Below, piece by piece: positions 46,145-59,035 of a DNA stretch of 64,000 nucleotides. This stretch comes from Arthrobacter alpinus. GTDB taxonomy: Bacteria > Actinomycetota > Actinomycetes > Actinomycetales > Micrococcaceae. A model generated the notes under the pieces. It saw nothing but the letters and a program-made list of their open reading frames with translations. It did no database searches and had not been told where the DNA came from. Within the stretch, counting starts at the first letter, position 1. Each line of letters starts with the position of its first letter. Both the position numbers and the translations under genes were made by a program. Location of the stretch: NCBI RefSeq assembly GCF_001445575.1, contig NZ_CP013200.1, positions 3,038,001 through 3,102,000 on the forward strand, in the 5' to 3' direction.

Positions 46145-48132
46145 AGGATCGGCAGCTGACCTGTGCGCGGGGCGGGCTGGCCTGGCAGCGGCCGCGCGAA
46201 TGGAACCTTCGTACCAAGGACCTGTTCGACGACGTCCTGCGCCACCCGCTGTGCCGTCAGTCCTACGCGTTCCAGAACCTGGCTACGAGTGCCGTGGGCC
46301 AGGAATTCTACGGGCAGGCCAACCTCATTCAGGGCCGTATCGATGCCGGCGGCCCGCAGTTCCTGACGGATCCGGGAGCCGACACCACCGGCACGCACGC
46401 CATCTTCAACCACAATGACGATGCGGTGCTGGGAGGCCAACTGGATGATGGAACGCGCCACGGGCAGCACCCAGCGCGGATCAACCACGGTAGAACTGAT
46501 GCCCTGGGCACCAATACGGTTGGCAACGTCCAGACAAAGTTCGCTCATGGCTCCGACGCTGACAATCAGAACATCTGTCTGCGGGTCCGCACCGGCACCG
46601 GGCATCTCGTGTACTGAGCGCGCCAGGACGTCAACGCCATCGTACAAACGCTCGAGGGCCACAATTTCCGGCCCGACATTGCCTTTGGAATACCGCACCA
46701 CACTGGGCGCATCGGAAATGGCAACTGCTTCGCGGAGTTCCTCGCGCAGACGTTCGGCATCACGCGGAGCGGCCAAGTGCAGCCCAGGAACAATCTGCAG
46801 CATGGACATATCCCACATGCCGTGGTGACTGGGACCATCTGGCCCGGTGACACCGGCGCGGTCCAGCACAATGGTGACTCCGGCCTTGTGCAGGGCAACA
46901 TCCATGAGCAGCTGATCGAAGGCTCGGTTGAGGAACGTAGCGTAAATGGCCACCACAGGATGCAGGCCACCGAAGGCCATCCCGGCCGCCATGGTCACGG
47001 CGTGCTGTTCGGCAATACCCACATCTATGACACGTTCGGGGTACTTTTGCGCAAATCCGGCCAGCCCCATGGGCAGCAACATGGCACCGGTAATGGCCAC
47101 AATGTCTTCACGTTCCTCGGCGATCGTGGTGATTTCCTCACCAAAAACGCTCGTCCAGGACTTACCGCTGGCCGCCTCCAGAGCACGGCCCGTCTCAGGA
47201 TTAATGACCCCGACGGCGTGGAACTGGTCGTCCTCATCGGCACGAGCCGGCGCATAGCCGCGGCCCTTTTCCGTGAACGCGTGCACAATGACGGGTCCAC
47301 CGTAGTTCTTGGCCAGCTGCAGTGCTGACTCCATGGCCTTCTCGTCGTGGCCGTCAACCGGTCCCACGTACTTCATGCCGAGATCGTCAAAGAGTCCCTG
47401 GGGTGCCCACCAGTCTTTGACGCCCTTCTTGGCGGCGTGCAAGCTCTTGTACACAAAGCGACCGGCGGCGTTGCCGTCTTGGAGGCGCTTCTTACCCCAG
47501 TACATGGACGCCTCGTACTTCTTGTGGGTCCGCACATGATCAATGGCAGGGCGCAGCGACGCCAAGTAATCTGCAACGCCACCCACTGTTGGGGCGTAGG
47601 AGCGTCCGTTGTCGTTGACCACGATGACAACTTTGCGGTCCTTGTCAGCGGCAATGTTGTTGATGGCTTCCCACGTCATGCCGCCGGTCAGGGCGCCGTC
47701 GCCAATGACGGCCACCACGTAGCGATCATCTTCGCCCCGGAGTTGGTGAGCGCGGGCAATGCCGTCGGCCCAGGACAATGATGAGGAAGCGTGTGAACTC
47801 TGCACAATGTCATGCTCAGACTCGGCACGTTCCGGGTACCCGGAAAGCCCACCTTGCTGACGCAGGGTGGAAAAATCGTGCCGGCCAGTCACCAGCTTGT
47901 GAACGTAGGACTGGTGGCCGGTGTCAAAGACGATGCTGTCCCTCGGAGAATCAAAGATTCGATGGATGGCCAGAGTCAGTTCAACAACGCCCAGGTTGGG
48001 ACCCAAATGGCCACCGGTCTGGGACACGTTAGCGATGAGGAAGCCCCTGATTTCTTGGGCCAGCTCCTCCATTTGTTGCTCACTGAGCCGGCTCAGGTCA
48101 CGCGGGTGCGTGATGGATTCTAAAAGTCCCAT
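46141..48132 (-). CDS. dxs: 1-deoxy-D-xylulose-5-phosphate synthase
   Basis: Dxs joins pyruvate and glyceraldehyde 3-phosphate, the first step of the MEP isoprenoid pathway. The thiamin-diphosphate site is [16 protein letters not shown]; the catalytic Glu is in [17 protein letters not shown]; the substrate His is in [11 protein letters not shown]. The full transketolase-type layout is present in 663 aa. AGGAGG lies before the ATG. A perfect 31-bp palindrome lies about 77 bases upstream of the start. It leads an overlapping set with DUF402 and the unknown gene. Confidence 0.97.
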   Translation of the reverse strand: MGLLESITHPRDLSRLSEQQMEELAQEIRGFLIANVSQTGGHLGPNLGVVELTLAIHRIFDSPRDSIVFDTGHQSYVHKLVTGRHDFSTLRQQGGLSGYPERAESEHDIVQSSHASSSLSWADGIARAHQLRGEDDRYVVAVIGDGALTGGMTWEAINNIAADKDRKVVIVVNDNGRSYAPTVGGVADYLASLRPAIDHVRTHKKYEASMYWGKKRLQDGNAAGRFVYKSLHAAKKGVKDWWAPQGLFDDLGMKYVGPVDGHDEKAMESALQLAKNYGGPVIVHAFTEKGRGYAPARADEDDQFHAVGVINPETGRALEAASGKSWTSVFGEEITTIAEEREDIVAITGAMLLPMGLAGFAQKYPERVIDVGIAEQHAVTMAAGMAFGGLHPVVAIYATFLNRAFDQLLMDVALHKAGVTIVLDRAGVTGPDGPSHHGMWDMSMLQIVPGLHLAAPRDAERLREELREAVAISDAPSVVRYSKGNVGPEIVALERLYDGVDVLARSVHEMPGAGADPQTDVLIVSVGAMSELCLDVANRIGAQGISSTVVDPRWVLPVARSIIQLASQHRIVIVVEDGVRAGGVGSRIRQELRAAGIDTALNEVGLPVEFLAHGTRSQVLERVGLTAQRVAQDVVEQVLGTKVPFARPLPGQPAPRTGQLPIL

Positions 48133-48208
48133 GGGTTACCTCCTGGGTGCACGGTCAACGTCTAACAATATCGCGTCCGCGGCGCTTCGCGAGGACACTT
48201 TTGACGAA

Positions 48209-48274
48209 AAATGCCGCCGTTTCTGGTTTTCGCTAGGGTACAAACCCTAGCGAAAACCAGAAACGGCGGCATTT
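48209..48274. repeat. Perfect 31-bp inverted repeat upstream of dxs
   Basis: The left arm (48209-48239) begins AAATGCCGCCGTTTCTGGTT and ends TTCGCTAGGGT; the right arm (48244-48274) is its exact complement. The spacer is ACAA. It sits in the space between acn and dxs, closer to dxs. Confidence 0.97.
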
Positions 48275-48466
48275 CTCACTTACAACTTGCTCCACAGTGA
48301 TGAACCCCACGCGCCGGATCGCTCCGGACACGTTGGTCCCAAGCCCGATCTAACCGAACACAGTGGTCCCACGTGCTGGATCTGAACGAACTCGTTGGGC
48401 CCACGCGACCGAGGGGCCCCAACTCAAGACGCGCCAGCGGCTTAAGTTGGGGAGGTCGTGGTTGGG

Positions 48467-48524
48467 CCCACGCCCGCCAGGTTCCCAAAAATCGCGTCAG
48501 CGATTTCTGGGCCGGCGGGTGGGG
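48467..48524 (-). terminator. Terminator after aconitase
   Basis: A long, mostly paired hairpin (CCCACGCCCGCC against GGCGGGTGGGG, and CCCA-AAAATCGC against GCGATTT-TGGG) with loop GTCA starts right after the acn stop. Confidence 0.75.
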
Positions 48525-48525
48525 A

Positions 48526-51354
<2,829 letters not shown>

Positions 51355-51422
51355 CGATGGACTCCTCTCGCCACTACTTTTATCTTTGTCAAGCACGGGA
51401 CCGCACGCCAGTTAGGCACGCC

Positions 51423-54026
51423 TTACTCACGCTCAGAAACTGCTCCGCGCTTCTTCAAGAAACGGTAGAGGAGCTCAATTGCCACGCACCCTGCTGCAGT
51501 TACCGCAATAGTAGCCGCTAACAGTCCCCCGCTGGGTAGATCGAGGGCAAAGAACTTCCGGACAAACGGCACTGCCATGACAAGAACCAAGCCAAGGACC
51601 ATGGCAGCGACCAACAGGGCCCGCCACTTGTCAAAAGGCCGGGCCAACGTACCCAAGACCCAGAGTGCCACCAACAAAACGGTCATGGTGGCAGCCGTCT
51701 GCGCCTCACGGATCAGCAGCTCACCACTCAAAGATGGGTTCGGGAAAGCTCGGGCAAACGCGTACACAGCCATGATGCAGCCCGCCACAATAGTTCCAGA
51801 CGGGATGGCGAACATGAGTGTTCGGCGAAGGAATCCAGGCTGGTATCTGCGCGCATTCGGCAGCAACGCAAGGAAGAAGGCCGGGATGCCAATTGTCATG
51901 GAGCTCACAATGGAGAGCTGGCGTGGCAGGAACGGGTAGCGCCACATCAGAACGCCAATGACCACTGAAATGATGATGGCGTACGTGGTTTTCGTCAGGA
52001 ACAAGTTGGCCACCCGCTCCACGTTGGCGATCACCCGACGCCCTTCAGCCACCACCGACGGCAGGTGGGAGAACTGTCCGTCGAGCAGCACCAGTCGCGA
52101 CACAGCCTTGGTCGCAGCCGCGCCGCTGCCCATGGCGATGCCAATGTCGGCATGCTTGAGAGCCAGCGCGTCATTGACGCCGTCACCGGTCATGGCCACC
52201 ACGTGATCGCGGCTCTGCAAGGCCAGCACAATGGCCTTTTTCTGCTCCGGAGTGACCCGGCCCAGGACGCTTTCTCGCTCCAGAACATCGGCCATCGCCT
52301 CAAGGTCATCTGGCAGTTCCCGAGCGTCATATCCGTCTCCGTCGAAGATAAAACCGACATCGCGGGCCACGGCGGCCACTGTCCGGGGGTTGTCACCGGA
52401 GATGATTTTCAGTTCCACGCCCTGTTCGCGGAAGTACTCCAAGGTGGCACCGGCGTCCGGGCGGACCCGTTCCCGGAACACCAACAGGGCCACGGGCGCC
52501 AGGCCCGCCAAGCTAAATTCTTCCTCCGCTGCAAGAGTGCCTGTTGCCAGAGTGTCCGGCTCTGCTATGCCTGAGGATGGGCTGCCCACCTGCTCCTTCA
52601 CGTTGCGGTGAGCGAGGATCACGGCTCGCAGGCCCTTGCCAGCGGCGTCGTGAGAGGCCGCCAACGCTTCGGGGTGAGTCCCGGCGCCAAGCACTACTTC
52701 CGGGGCACCCAGCACCCAGTCCCCGGCCGCAGGTCCGTGCCCAAAAGAGACGGCACTGTACTTGCGCGCACTACTGAAGTGCACTTCCTCAACTGGCAGC
52801 TCAACTGTGGCGTCATGGTAGCAAGAGGTGAGAGCGGCGGCTGTGGCATTGGCATTGGGATGGGCACCTTGCCAGGCCAGCACCGATTCCCACCCTGGAA
52901 CAGACTCAAAGACGGTGGTGTCCGCCAGTTCCATGCGGCCTTCGGTCAGTGTTCCGGTCTTGTCCAGGCAAACCATGTCCACCCGAGCCAGGCCTTCAAC
53001 AGCCGGTAGCTCCTGCACCAGAACCTGTTTGCGGGCAAGTGTTACGGCTGCCATGCCGAAGGAGATGCTGGTCAGCAGCACTAGCCCTTCGGGAATCATC
53101 GCGACAATGCTTGCCACGGCGCTGATCACCGCAATGCGCCACTCGCCCGAGGCGATGGCCGCGGACCAGCCTCCGTGCGCACTCATCTGGCCGTTGATGA
53201 CCAATAAAATAATGGGGATCAGCGCCCACGCAATGTACACGATGATGCGGTTGATCGAGTTACGGATCTCGGAGTTCACCAGCGAGAAACGCCGCGCCTC
53301 GGCGGTGAGCCCGGACGCGTAGGATTCTGCACCCACAGCGTGAACCCGAGCACTGCCGTAACCCGCCACCACAGCCGAACCGGACAGTGCCGCGTCACCG
53401 GGATCCTTGCTGACGGGATCGGACTCCCCCGTCAATAGCGACTCGTCAATTTCCAACGCCTCAGAGGTTAACAGCGTGGCGTCGGCGGGAACTTGATCGC
53501 CGGTGCGTAGCAGCAAGACGTCGTCATGAACCACCTCGGCCACGGCAATTTCTGATTCCACCCCGTCCCGCAGCACCCGGGCTCGCGGTGCGTGAAGCAC
53601 CGCGAGCTTGTCGAGGGTGCGCTTGGCCCGGTATTCCTGCACCACGCCAATGGCGGCGTTAGCCACCACGATGAACCCAAAGAGCGCGTCGCGCGGGTCA
53701 CCCACCAAGAGCACCAAGACCAGGCAGCTGCCCAGCACCGTGTTGAACAAGGTGAAGACGTTAGCCCGCACAATGGCCCAAATGCTGCGGCTGCTTTCGT
53801 GCGCCACCGCATTACTCAGTTCCGCCACGCGGCGTTCGTGAACCTGTCCGGCGGTCAGCCCGGTCTGTTCCAGAGCGGCGGCGCCCACCGGGGCCAGCCC
53901 CGCCCGAGCAGTAGCCATGGCGGCACGGCGGTGTTCCTCACGCCGCTCGGCCAAGAGAGTGCTCTTAGGCTTGTTACGCGTGAGATCTCGCCGGGGCGGC
54001 CGTACCTTCGGTGCGCTCTGGTTCAC
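51423..54026 (-). CDS. P-type cation-transporting ATPase, CtpE-like
   Basis: An 867-aa P-type ATPase. Present are LTGESDPVSKDPGD (actuator), the PEGL motif in transmembrane helix 4 (MIPEGLVLLTS), phosphorylation motif DKTGTLTEG and the hinge TGDGVNDALALKHADIG, with six to ten membrane helices. The overall layout and lack of N-terminal metal-binding CxxC domains fit the CtpE-like class, which handles calcium in mycobacteria. I chose the GTG at 54026, 8 bases after the upstream stop; the frame is open further up. The ion is inferred, not shown. Confidence 0.88.
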   Translation of the reverse strand: MNQSAPKVRPPRRDLTRNKPKSTLLAERREEHRRAAMATARAGLAPVGAAALEQTGLTAGQVHERRVAELSNAVAHESSRSIWAIVRANVFTLFNTVLGSCLVLVLLVGDPRDALFGFIVVANAAIGVVQEYRAKRTLDKLAVLHAPRARVLRDGVESEIAVAEVVHDDVLLLRTGDQVPADATLLTSEALEIDESLLTGESDPVSKDPGDAALSGSAVVAGYGSARVHAVGAESYASGLTAEARRFSLVNSEIRNSINRIIVYIAWALIPIILLVINGQMSAHGGWSAAIASGEWRIAVISAVASIVAMIPEGLVLLTSISFGMAAVTLARKQVLVQELPAVEGLARVDMVCLDKTGTLTEGRMELADTTVFESVPGWESVLAWQGAHPNANATAAALTSCYHDATVELPVEEVHFSSARKYSAVSFGHGPAAGDWVLGAPEVVLGAGTHPEALAASHDAAGKGLRAVILAHRNVKEQVGSPSSGIAEPDTLATGTLAAEEEFSLAGLAPVALLVFRERVRPDAGATLEYFREQGVELKIISGDNPRTVAAVARDVGFIFDGDGYDARELPDDLEAMADVLERESVLGRVTPEQKKAIVLALQSRDHVVAMTGDGVNDALALKHADIGIAMGSGAAATKAVSRLVLLDGQFSHLPSVVAEGRRVIANVERVANLFLTKTTYAIIISVVIGVLMWRYPFLPRQLSIVSSMTIGIPAFFLALLPNARRYQPGFLRRTLMFAIPSGTIVAGCIMAVYAFARAFPNPSLSGELLIREAQTAATMTVLLVALWVLGTLARPFDKWRALLVAAMVLGLVLVMAVPFVRKFFALDLPSGGLLAATIAVTAAGCVAIELLYRFLKKRGAVSERE

Positions 54027-54034
54027 GGAACGCC

Positions 54035-55468
54035 CTAGTCGGTGGTGCTGGCTTTTGCCGTTGCGGGGACCAGGAGCGCCACTGTTTCCACGTGGTGCGT
54101 GTGCGGGTAAAGATCGAAGGCGCGCAGCTTCTCGATCTTCCATCCGGCATTGGCGAAGTACTTGACATCGCGGGCAAAGGCTGCCGGATCGCAGGAAACG
54201 TAGGCAATGGCCTTGGGTGCTGTGGCAACCAAGGCCCGGACAACAGCCTTGCCGGCACCTGCGCGCGGCGGATCAAGCACGACGGCGTCAAAGTGGCGCC
54301 GCTGTCCGGCCTCAGTGTGTGATGCTCGGGATTGGGTACCGAGGATCTTCTCCACGCGGCCCTGCAGGATTTCCACCTGCTCGCTGGCGTGCAAGTTCTT
54401 GCGGGCATCCCGGCTGGTGCCCGGGGAGCCTTCCACGGAGAGGACGCTGCCATCGGAACCTACAGCGTCAGCCAGCGGGGCGGTAAACAGGCCAGCGCCT
54501 GCGTAAAGGTCTGCCACATCGGCGCCGTCGTTCAAGTAGCCACCCTGCAACAGGTAACCCAGTGCTGCGTCGGTCAAGACCTTGGGGGCCATGCGGTGAA
54601 TCTGCCAGAAGCCGTCACCGGTGACACGGAACTCGTGGTCATCAGTGGTTTCCTTGACCCAGCCACGGCCGCTGACTGCTTCAATGGCACTATTTTCCGG
54701 GTTCCAGCGGGCAACCGAGGGAGGGGTGGGAAGCGCTGCCAGGAAGCGGGCGATGCGCTTGACGGCACTGCCGGCAGCCTTGTCGCTGAGTCCATGAACC
54801 GGTGCCAGGAGCACCAGAACGCCGGAGCCATTGGCGGGTGCGGCAACCTCAACACGATCAATGCCGGTGAAGTCCAAGTCCCACAGGCGCAGCTCGTCAA
54901 CAGCCGGAATTGCCAGGGGCATTTCCTGGATGGGAAGAATGGTGTGCGAGCGGTGTGCGTGCATGCCCAATTTGCCGGACGGGGTCACGGCGAAACCAAC
55001 GCGTGTGCGCCAGCCCAAGCCGGCCTGCTGATCGGGCGTGCCCTTGGCATCAACGTCTTCAACGCCAACGCTAAACAAGGCGTCCACGGAGTCGCTGGAA
55101 AGGCCGCCCAAGCGTTCGAGCTGTTCACGCACCACTGCGGTCTTCAGCTCCAGCTGGCCCTTGCGGGAGATGTGACCGAACTCGGCGCCACCGATGGGCG
55201 AACCGTGGCGGGCGGCGGCGCGTAAGGCGTCGGCTTCCGGCCAAAAGTGCTCCACGCGTTCGGGTGAGGCTTCCACAACGCGAGTGACATCCGCGCGCCA
55301 AAACTTGGCGTCGTCGTCGTTCTCAGTCAGGGCGATCTCCACCGTCTCGCCGGGAATGGCGTGGCGCACAAAGATGACGCGACCCTCATGCCGGGCAACG
55401 CAATGGCCGCCATGGGCCACTGGACCTACGGTAACGGTGAGGCGGGTGGTACTGGTGGGCTCGCTCAT
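54035..55468 (-). CDS. TrmA/RlmD-family RNA (uracil-5-) methyltransferase
   Basis: A 477-aa SAM-dependent m5U methyltransferase. The N-terminal TRAM-like RNA-binding part (about 5-60) is followed by a central domain and the methylase core with LYAGAGLFTAPLA, LDPPRAGAGKAVV and the catalytic cysteine region YVSCDPAAFARD. It does not show the N-terminal iron-sulfur Cys cluster of RlmD. The target base (tRNA or 23S rRNA) cannot be told. It is followed by the P-type ATPase and preceded by the permease, an order shared with mycobacteria (Rv2689c region). Confidence 0.9.
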   Translation of the reverse strand: MSEPTSTTRLTVTVGPVAHGGHCVARHEGRVIFVRHAIPGETVEIALTENDDDAKFWRADVTRVVEASPERVEHFWPEADALRAAARHGSPIGGAEFGHISRKGQLELKTAVVREQLERLGGLSSDSVDALFSVGVEDVDAKGTPDQQAGLGWRTRVGFAVTPSGKLGMHAHRSHTILPIQEMPLAIPAVDELRLWDLDFTGIDRVEVAAPANGSGVLVLLAPVHGLSDKAAGSAVKRIARFLAALPTPPSVARWNPENSAIEAVSGRGWVKETTDDHEFRVTGDGFWQIHRMAPKVLTDAALGYLLQGGYLNDGADVADLYAGAGLFTAPLADAVGSDGSVLSVEGSPGTSRDARKNLHASEQVEILQGRVEKILGTQSRASHTEAGQRRHFDAVVLDPPRAGAGKAVVRALVATAPKAIAYVSCDPAAFARDVKYFANAGWKIEKLRAFDLYPHTHHVETVALLVPATAKASTTD

Positions 55469-55473
55469 AAGCT

Positions 55474-57444
55474 CTATTCCTGATATTTCTTTGCGTCGGT
55501 GGAGGACTTCAGCTGCCACGGCACGCTGGCAACCACTACTCCTGGTTCAAAATGCAACCGCGTCTTAATGCGCAGGGCCGTCTGGTTGTGAACCAGCTGC
55601 TCCCACCATTTGCCCACCACGTATTCCGGGATGTATACCACTATCAAGTCACGCGGAGAATCCTGGCGCATGGCCTTAATGTGGTCGATCAGCGGCGTCA
55701 ACGTTTCCCGATAAGGACTCGCCAACACAGTCAACGGTACCGGGATGGACAGCCGCTCCCAATCCGCGATGGTCTGCTCAGTCTCCACCGGATCCAAATC
55801 GACGGTGATTGCCTCCAGTGTGGAAGGCCTTGATGCGCGGGCAAAGGCGATCGCCCGCATGACCGGCTTACGCACGTGAGAGACCAAGATCACCGCGTGA
55901 ATCCGGGCTGGCAGGGCCTTGACCGCCGAATCCGTCTCCACGGCCAGCTCCTTGGCAACATTGTCATAGTGTTCGCGGATGCTCCACATGATCACGAACA
56001 GCACGGCCATCGCCAAGAGCGCAATCCAGGCGCCCTGTTCGAATTTCGTTACCAGCACAATGAGCAGCACGGTCAGCGTCATGAAGAAACCGATCGTATT
56101 GATCACCCGCGAACGTTTGATACGGAACCGGATGGACTTGTCTTTGACCGTGAGCAGCTCGCGGCCCCAATGGCGCATCATGCCCAGCTGGCTGGCGGTA
56201 AAGGAGATGAACACGCCCACAATGTAGAGCTGAATAAGGCGGGTGACATCGGCATTGAAGGCCACAATCAGCACAATGGCGCCCACGGCCAGCAACAGCA
56301 CGCCGTTGCTGAAGGCGAGCCTGTCGCCACGGGTGCGCAGCTGGCGGGGAAGGTAGCCGTCCTTAGCCAGGATGGAGGCCAGCACGGGGAAACCGTTGAA
56401 GGCTGTGTTGGAGGCAAACACCAAGATGGCGCCCGTGGCGGCCACGATGATGAAAAACGCGATGGAACCCGAACCGAAAATAGTCGCGGCGATCTGACTG
56501 ATGGACGGATTCTGCACGTAATCAGTGGGCGGGGCCACACCGTTCAACAGGAATTCCGTGTGCGGATCGGCCACAATGTGAACGCCGGTGGCGTTGGCCA
56601 GGAACAAGATGCTGGCCATCATGCCAGCGGCGATGGCGCCCAGCAGCAGCAGGGTGGTGGCCGCGTTTTTGCTCTTGGGCTTGCGGAAATTAGGCACACC
56701 ATTGCTGATGGCCTCCACTCCTGTCAGTGCCGCGGCGCCGGAGGAGAACGCGCGCAACAGCAAGAAGGCACCGGCGAGTCCCACCAGGCCCTGGTTGAAG
56801 GCGGCCTCGGGCACAATCTCAAACTGGGCCGATTGCGCCTTTCCCAGCGTCCCCGTTGCGGCCTGAAAGATCCCGGCGGCAGTCATGGCGAAGATGCAAA
56901 ACATGAAAATGTACGTGGGAACCGCGAACACCGAGCCCGCCTCCCGGATGCCGCGCAGGTTCACGAGCGCCAAAATAATGACACCTACGACGGCGATCAC
57001 GGCCTGGGTGCCGTGCCAGCCAGGTATCGCTGTGGCAATGTAATGCGCCGCCGATGACATGGACACCGCCACCGTGAGGACGTAGTCCACCAAGAGCGCA
57101 GAGCCCACCGTGAGCCCGGCACGCTTACCCAGGTTGACCGTGGCGATCTCATAGTCGCCACCGCCGGAGGGGTAGGCGTGCACGTTCTGGCGGTAGGAGG
57201 CCACAACTGTCAGCAGCACCACCATGACGGCCAGACCCACCCAGGGTGAGAGTGACACCGCAGCCACTCCGGCGAGTGCCAGCGTGAGCAGAATTTCATC
57301 CGGGGCGTACGCCACCGAGGACAGCGCGTCGGAGGCAAAAACGGGCAGCGCGATGCGCTTGGGCAACAGCGTGTGGGACAGCTTGTCATTGCGGAACGGG
57401 CGACCCACAAGGACCCGCTTGAACGCGTTGAAGAAATTCAGCAC
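55474..57444 (-). CDS. APC-superfamily permease, KimA-like potassium transporter candidate
   Basis: A 656-aa protein with about twelve hydrophobic helices (residues 35-500) and a 150-residue cytoplasmic C-terminus. Family stretches include FASDALSSVAYAPDEILLTL and YPSGGGDYEIATVNLGKRAG. B. subtilis KimA, a c-di-AMP-controlled potassium importer, has the same length, layout and region. It diverges from two TrkA-type genes, which supports a potassium role. The start is GTG (VLNFFNAFKRVLVG) with a weak ribosome site. Amino-acid transport cannot be excluded. Confidence 0.82.
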   Translation of the reverse strand: MLNFFNAFKRVLVGRPFRNDKLSHTLLPKRIALPVFASDALSSVAYAPDEILLTLALAGVAAVSLSPWVGLAVMVVLLTVVASYRQNVHAYPSGGGDYEIATVNLGKRAGLTVGSALLVDYVLTVAVSMSSAAHYIATAIPGWHGTQAVIAVVGVIILALVNLRGIREAGSVFAVPTYIFMFCIFAMTAAGIFQAATGTLGKAQSAQFEIVPEAAFNQGLVGLAGAFLLLRAFSSGAAALTGVEAISNGVPNFRKPKSKNAATTLLLLGAIAAGMMASILFLANATGVHIVADPHTEFLLNGVAPPTDYVQNPSISQIAATIFGSGSIAFFIIVAATGAILVFASNTAFNGFPVLASILAKDGYLPRQLRTRGDRLAFSNGVLLLAVGAIVLIVAFNADVTRLIQLYIVGVFISFTASQLGMMRHWGRELLTVKDKSIRFRIKRSRVINTIGFFMTLTVLLIVLVTKFEQGAWIALLAMAVLFVIMWSIREHYDNVAKELAVETDSAVKALPARIHAVILVSHVRKPVMRAIAFARASRPSTLEAITVDLDPVETEQTIADWERLSIPVPLTVLASPYRETLTPLIDHIKAMRQDSPRDLIVVYIPEYVVGKWWEQLVHNQTALRIKTRLHFEPGVVVASVPWQLKSSTDAKKYQE

Positions 57445-57503
57445 GCGGGTAACGCTAGCACCACTAGGGGGCACCCGCCCGGTGCCCGGCCGCAGGATGC
57501 TCC

Positions 57504-57538
57504 CATGACACACTGCATGACACACTGGAGACACACTG
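57504..57538. repeat. 12-bp iterons in the permease/TrkA divergent region
   Basis: CATGACACACTG is repeated exactly twice in tandem (57504-57515, 57516-57527), followed by GAGACACACTG. They lie 60 bases upstream of the permease start and 170 bases upstream of the TrkA start, a good place for a regulator site. Confidence 0.7.
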
Positions 57539-57704
57539 GAGGAACGCGCCCACGCGTGTGCCGGTGAGGTCTCAACTTGACCATTTGGCCCCACGGGGCG
57601 TGAAATTGGTATCCGCACGGCTTAGAAAACACGGCTTAAAAAAGCCGTGGACACAAGCAGCACCGGGGACGTTGCCTTCGGAGCTGCCACTACAGGGAGC
57701 GTCA

Positions 57705-58376
57705 ATGGCACATTTTGTGATCATGGGTTGCGGCCGGGTGGGCGCCACCTTGGCCCATGCTTTGGAGGACTCGGGCCACTCCGTGGCCATCATCGACCAG
57801 GACGAGCGGGCTTTTCGTCGCCTGCGCACAGGGTTCGGCGGCCGCAAGATCACCGGTGTTGGCTTTGACCAGGACACCCTGAAACAAGCCGACATTGAAA
57901 ACGCCTATGCTTTTGCCGCGGTCTCCAGCGGTGACAACTCCAACATCCTGGCCACCCGAGTAGCCAGGGAAACCTTCCATGTGGAACACGTGGTGGCCCG
58001 GATCTACGATCCCGGCCGAGCCGAGATCTACCAGCGCCTAGGTATCCCCACGGTGGCTGCCGTGCGGTGGAGCGCCGATCAGGTGCTGCGGCGAATTCTG
58101 CCCGAGACCGCCATCAAGGGCGATTTCCGGGAACCCTCCGGGCGGCTGTTCCTCTGTGAACTGGCCCTGCATCCGGAGTGGATTGGCCACCACATTGTGG
58201 ACATTGAACAGGCCACCGAGATACGGGTGGCCTACTTGACTCGTTTTGGCGAGGGCATCCTGCCCGGACCTGACACCAGCTACCAACAGGGCGACACCGT
58301 CCACGCCATGGTGGTCAGCACCCGCTCAGCCGATGTGGCACGCATCTTGGCAGCAGCCCCCTTGAAGGAGAACTAA
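57705..58376 (+). CDS. TrkA-type potassium regulatory subunit, CeoC-like
   Basis: A 223-aa TrkA/RCK protein. It has the Rossmann loop FVIMGCGRVGATLAHALEDSGH, an acidic residue after strand 2 (VAIIDQDERAF), and a C-terminal TrkA-C part from about residue 150. It should bind NAD(H) or nucleotides and gate a potassium transporter. AGGGAG precedes the ATG; a frame open upstream is not used. It is followed after 2 bases by a second TrkA gene, as in the mycobacterial ceoC-ceoB pair. Confidence 0.88.
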   Translation: MAHFVIMGCGRVGATLAHALEDSGHSVAIIDQDERAFRRLRTGFGGRKITGVGFDQDTLKQADIENAYAFAAVSSGDNSNILATRVARETFHVEHVVARIYDPGRAEIYQRLGIPTVAAVRWSADQVLRRILPETAIKGDFREPSGRLFLCELALHPEWIGHHIVDIEQATEIRVAYLTRFGEGILPGPDTSYQQGDTVHAMVVSTRSADVARILAAAPLKEN

Positions 58377-58378
58377 TC

Positions 58379-59035
58379 ATGCTGGTAGTCATTGTCGGGG
58401 CTGGCAGCGTTGGCTGCTCCATTGCCAAGGAACTGCTCTCCAACGGCCATGATGTGCTCTTGATCGACCCCAAACCGGAGGTCATTGGCAAGAGCGGCCT
58501 GCGCGGCGCCCGCTGGTTGGTGGGTGACGCCTGCGAAATTACCACTCTGCGTGAGGCCAAACTCGAAGAAGCTGACGTGGTGGTTTCGGCCACAGGGGAC
58601 GACAAGGTCAACTTGGTGGTGTCACTGCTGGCCAAGTCCGAGTTTGGTGTGGGCCGCACCGTGGGCCGAGTCAACAACCCCAAAAACGATTGGATGTTTG
58701 ACGACTCCTGGGGCGTTGACGTTGCTGTAAACACGCCCAGGCTCATGACGGCGCTTGTGGAAGAGGCCGTGGAAATTGGTGACCTGGTGCGTTTGCTGAC
58801 CCTGCAGACAGGTGTGGCATCGCTGGTGGAGTTCACGGTTCCGGGCGATTCGAACGTGATTGGCTCAACGGTGGGCGCCATTTTGTGGCCGCACGATTCC
58901 ACGTTGGTGGCGATCCTGCGCGACGAGGCTCCCATCACCCCGAGCCCGGATGACGTAGTGGAGGCCGGCGATGAGCTGTTCTTCATCACCACTATTGCCG
59001 CAGAGGATGAGCTCAGGACCCTGCTGCGAAGCTAG
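58379..59035 (+). CDS. TrkA-type potassium regulatory subunit, CeoB-like
   Basis: A 218-aa second TrkA/RCK protein. It has VVIVGAGSVGCSIAKELLSN, the strand-2 Asp in VLLIDPKPE, the loop SATGDDKVNLVVSLLAK, and a TrkA-C part with VVEAGDELFFIT. With the preceding gene it forms a pair, likely the cytoplasmic ring or dimer of a potassium uptake system. The membrane partner could be the divergent KimA-like permease or a channel elsewhere. Its 3' end overlaps the convergent DUF3159 gene by 4 bases. Confidence 0.88.
   Translation: MLVVIVGAGSVGCSIAKELLSNGHDVLLIDPKPEVIGKSGLRGARWLVGDACEITTLREAKLEEADVVVSATGDDKVNLVVSLLAKSEFGVGRTVGRVNNPKNDWMFDDSWGVDVAVNTPRLMTALVEEAVEIGDLVRLLTLQTGVASLVEFTVPGDSNVIGSTVGAILWPHDSTLVAILRDEAPITPSPDDVVEAGDELFFITTIAAEDELRTLLRS

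Larger units (their letters stand above)
48133..48525. other. Intergenic region between acn and dxs: stacked inverted repeats
   Basis: About 390 bases with no gene. From the acn side it holds the acn terminator (48467-48524), a CCCCAACT/AGTTGGGG hairpin near 48417-48457, two similar stretches built on GGTCCCA (about 48330-48375), and the perfect inverted repeat at 48209-48274. The dxs promoter must lie near dxs, perhaps with TATTGT on minus near 48166. Confidence 0.6.

Noticed and set aside
57445..57704. c-di-AMP (ydaO) riboswitch before the KimA-like permease or TrkA genes
   Set aside because: I looked for the conserved ydaO blocks on both strands and did not find them; only iterons and a small CACGGCTT hairpin are present.
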